IMG/VR virus record: IMGVR_UViG_3300037264_003279
Location: 1-23,172 of that record
Reading direction: 5' to 3' (one strand)
DNA length: 23,172 nt
Origin: a virus
Both the position numbers and the translations under genes were made by a program. Below are positions 21,863 through 23,172 of the stretch, in pieces. The notes under the pieces were generated by a model. It was given only the letters and a program-made list of their open reading frames with translations. It did no database searches and had not been told where the DNA came from. Position 1 is the stretch's first letter. Every line of letters begins with the position of its first letter.

Positions 21863-23013
21863 TGAGAAAGTTCAACGCAGACGGCACGCCGATCGAACAG
21901 GCCAACCCCAACGGTCAGGCCACAATGGCCAACAGCCAGCCGGTTGTTTTGGCTTCCGACCAATCTGCCGTACCTGTCTCAGCGGCTTCGCTGCCCCTGC
22001 CCGCCGGGGCGGCCACATCCGCCAATCAGACCGCACTCCTGACCGAATTGCAACTCAAGGCCGATCTAACCGAAACGCAGCCGGTCAGTCTGGCTTCCGT
22101 ACCCTCCCATGCAGTAACGAATGCCGGAACGTTCGCGGTTCAGTCCGACATCGTCAAGGTCAACGGGATCGCGGTCAACGTTGGAATCGGGGCGGCGGGA
22201 ACCGGAACCCAGCGAGTCGCGGTCGCTTCCGATAGTTCCGTTACCGCCAACGCGGGGACGAATCTCAATACGTCGGCACTGGCCACGTCGGCGAAGCAGG
22301 ACACCCTGCTTACCGAATTGCAACTGAAAGCCGATTTGACTGAAACTCAGCCGGTCTCGCTGGCTTCCGTTCCATCCCACCCGGTAACGAACGCTGGAAC
22401 ATTCGCCGTCCAATCCGACATCGCAAAAGTCAACGCCGTCGCCGTCAACGTCGGAACAGGCGCCGCAGGCACCGGTACCCAACGCGTTGCCGTCGCTTCC
22501 GATAGCTCCATCGTCCTCGCCGCAGGATCAGCTCTGGCCGGAAAAGTCGGCATCGACCAAACCACGCCCGGAACCACCAACGCCGTCTCTACCATCACGG
22601 GGCAGGCCGGCGTTGCCGCCAATACCGGATTCGTCTCCGCAACCACCCAGCGAACCACCGCCGCCTACAACACCGACTGGATCACCCTCCGTACCAACTT
22701 CACCGCCGCTCAAACCGACGCCGCCCTTGTCACCGCCGCCGGAGGCCAAAGAATCGTCGTCCGAAACCTCGACGCCATGACCGATCACGCCAACGCCGTC
22801 GACGTCGCCGTCCGAATAGGATTCGGAGCCACCGTCACCCCCACCGCCGCCGGCGTCCTACTCACTCACCCAGGCATCGCACCGGGATCCGGACTCCCCA
22901 AAAATTACGGACCGGACGGAATCGTCGGAGCCGACGGAGAAGACCTCAGAATCACCAGCGAAGTACCCACCGGCGGAAGTCTCGATACTTTGGTAGTCTA
23001 CAAAATCGTGTGA
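21862..23013 (+). CDS. Repeat-containing fibre or virion protein, 383 residues
   Basis: The ATG overlaps the preceding stop. The N-terminus (ANSQPVVLASDQSAVPVS) belongs to a phage repeat family in which short 'QPV-x-LAS-x-Q-x-x-x-PV' units recur. Two long copies follow with a period of 90 residues, containing LLTELQLKADLTETQPVSLA, VTNAGTFAVQSDI, VNVG-x-GAAGTGTQRVAVAS. Residues about 235-383 form a different beta domain (RTTAAYNTDWITLRTNFTAA, AGGQRIVVRNLDAMTD, VRIGFGATVTPTAAG), likely the binding or assembly head. Codon choice in this last domain is strongly C-ending, slightly unlike the repeat part. A tail fibre or a capsid or tail decoration role is inferred from the repeats and position. 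Confidence 0.8.
   Translation: MRKFNADGTPIEQANPNGQATMANSQPVVLASDQSAVPVSAASLPLPAGAATSANQTALLTELQLKADLTETQPVSLASVPSHAVTNAGTFAVQSDIVKVNGIAVNVGIGAAGTGTQRVAVASDSSVTANAGTNLNTSALATSAKQDTLLTELQLKADLTETQPVSLASVPSHPVTNAGTFAVQSDIAKVNAVAVNVGTGAAGTGTQRVAVASDSSIVLAAGSALAGKVGIDQTTPGTTNAVSTITGQAGVAANTGFVSATTQRTTAAYNTDWITLRTNFTAAQTDAALVTAAGGQRIVVRNLDAMTDHANAVDVAVRIGFGATVTPTAAGVLLTHPGIAPGSGLPKNYGPDGIVGADGEDLRITSEVPTGGSLDTLVVYKIV
22012..22239 (+). repeat. Coding repeat, copy 1 (76 residues)
   Basis: The first of two long repeats in the 383-residue protein, offset from the second by exactly 270 bases. The pair is highly similar in protein (LLTELQLKADLTETQPVSLA is identical) with many silent changes in DNA. Confidence 0.85.
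22282..22509 (+). repeat. Coding repeat, copy 2 (76 residues)
   Basis: The second copy, 270 bases after the first. Differences from copy 1 are few in protein (for example SHAVTN becomes SHPVTN) but frequent at third codon positions, which argues for an old duplication kept by selection on the protein. Confidence 0.85.
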
Positions 23014-23114
23014 AAAAGTTCGACGAAAAATTCGGGGGAACTTAAAACCGTGAGGACGAAAACCGTCAAAAGTCATCAGAGTTGACCCACACGTCTTAAT
23101 AAAACAAAAGACCA

Positions 23115-23172
23115 ATGGCAATCTACAACGTGAATCTTCGCATACTCACAAGCTCCAAAATCGGAGCAAGTG
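23115..23172 (+). CDS. Start of a hypothetical gene, cut by the window edge
   Basis: From ATG 23115 the frame stays open to the window end and reads MAIYNVNLRILTSSKIGAS. The ribosome-binding site is weak (AAAAGACC). Only 19 residues are visible and no family can be named. The 101 bases before it hold a short direct repeat (AAAACCGT twice) and a 6-bp inverted repeat (23016-23021 with 23038-23043), which may be a weak terminator of the fibre gene. Confidence 0.45.
   Translation, partial: MAIYNVNLRILTSSKIGAS

Noticed and set aside
23050-23085. Bases CCGTGAGGACGAAAA resembling stem II and GAAA of a hammerhead ribozyme
   Set aside because: The required CTGATGA box is not upstream on the same strand. 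A CTGATGA exists only on the opposite strand without a matching GAAA and stem order, so no hammerhead can be built.

Overview
This window looks like the middle of a tailed double-stranded DNA phage or prophage genome, GC-rich overall (lines I counted by hand were about 60-65% GC). It carries the standard set of terminase small and large subunits, HK97-type portal, prohead protease, HK97-fold major capsid protein, head-tail adaptor and fibre-like proteins. The replication genes sit upstream. No host marker is present. The fused prim-pol/SF3 helicase and the ERCC4-type nuclease are seen in phages and plasmids of several GC-rich environmental bacteria (planctomycetes are one possibility), but I cannot assign a host. 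Every protein gene except one is on the + strand.

Layout. (1) 1-4364, replication and expression: the C-terminal end of a RecD/Dda-like helicase, an ERCC4-family nuclease, an 828-residue primase-helicase and a sigma-70-like factor, mostly joined by ATGA stop/start overlaps. (2) 4216-7347, accessory genes: a small membrane or lipoprotein-like protein, an unrecognised 287-residue protein, a small basic protein, a DNA amino-methyltransferase with an SPPY motif, a Cys-rich miniprotein, a 36-residue membrane peptide, what looks like a relic of a C5-cytosine methyltransferase start, and a 76-residue hypothetical. (3) 7348-7737: a single minus-strand helix-turn-helix regulator with a readable sigma-70-like promoter, lying exactly between the replication/accessory genes and the packaging genes. 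(4) 7747-13286, packaging and prohead: terminase subunits, three small genes, portal, and protease with a C-terminal extra domain. (5) 13315-17206, capsid: the major capsid protein, an 82-residue protein, three tandem diverged copies of one virion-type protein, and a 190-residue protein, separated by very strong GC-rich hairpins. (6) 17330-19714, head-tail joining: an adaptor carrying a large AT-richer inserted domain, a Pro-rich miniprotein, a tail-completion-like protein and a hypothetical. (7) 19715-23172: a tRNA with anticodon CAU, then repeat-containing fibre or structural proteins and the start of another gene cut by the window edge.

How it fits together. The upstream block would start and run phage DNA synthesis and change host transcription through its own sigma-like factor. 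The methyltransferase region probably serves restriction evasion. The minus-strand HTH protein is placed to control the switch into the packaging and morphogenesis genes. The most interesting observations are the foreign-looking domain inserted in the head-tail adaptor, the triplicated virion protein with hairpin punctuation around the capsid genes, the C5-methyltransferase relic, and the isolated HTH gene. I did not find an integrase, a DNA polymerase, an endolysin/holin, a tail tube or a tape-measure gene inside the window. I found no CRISPR array or insertion sequence.
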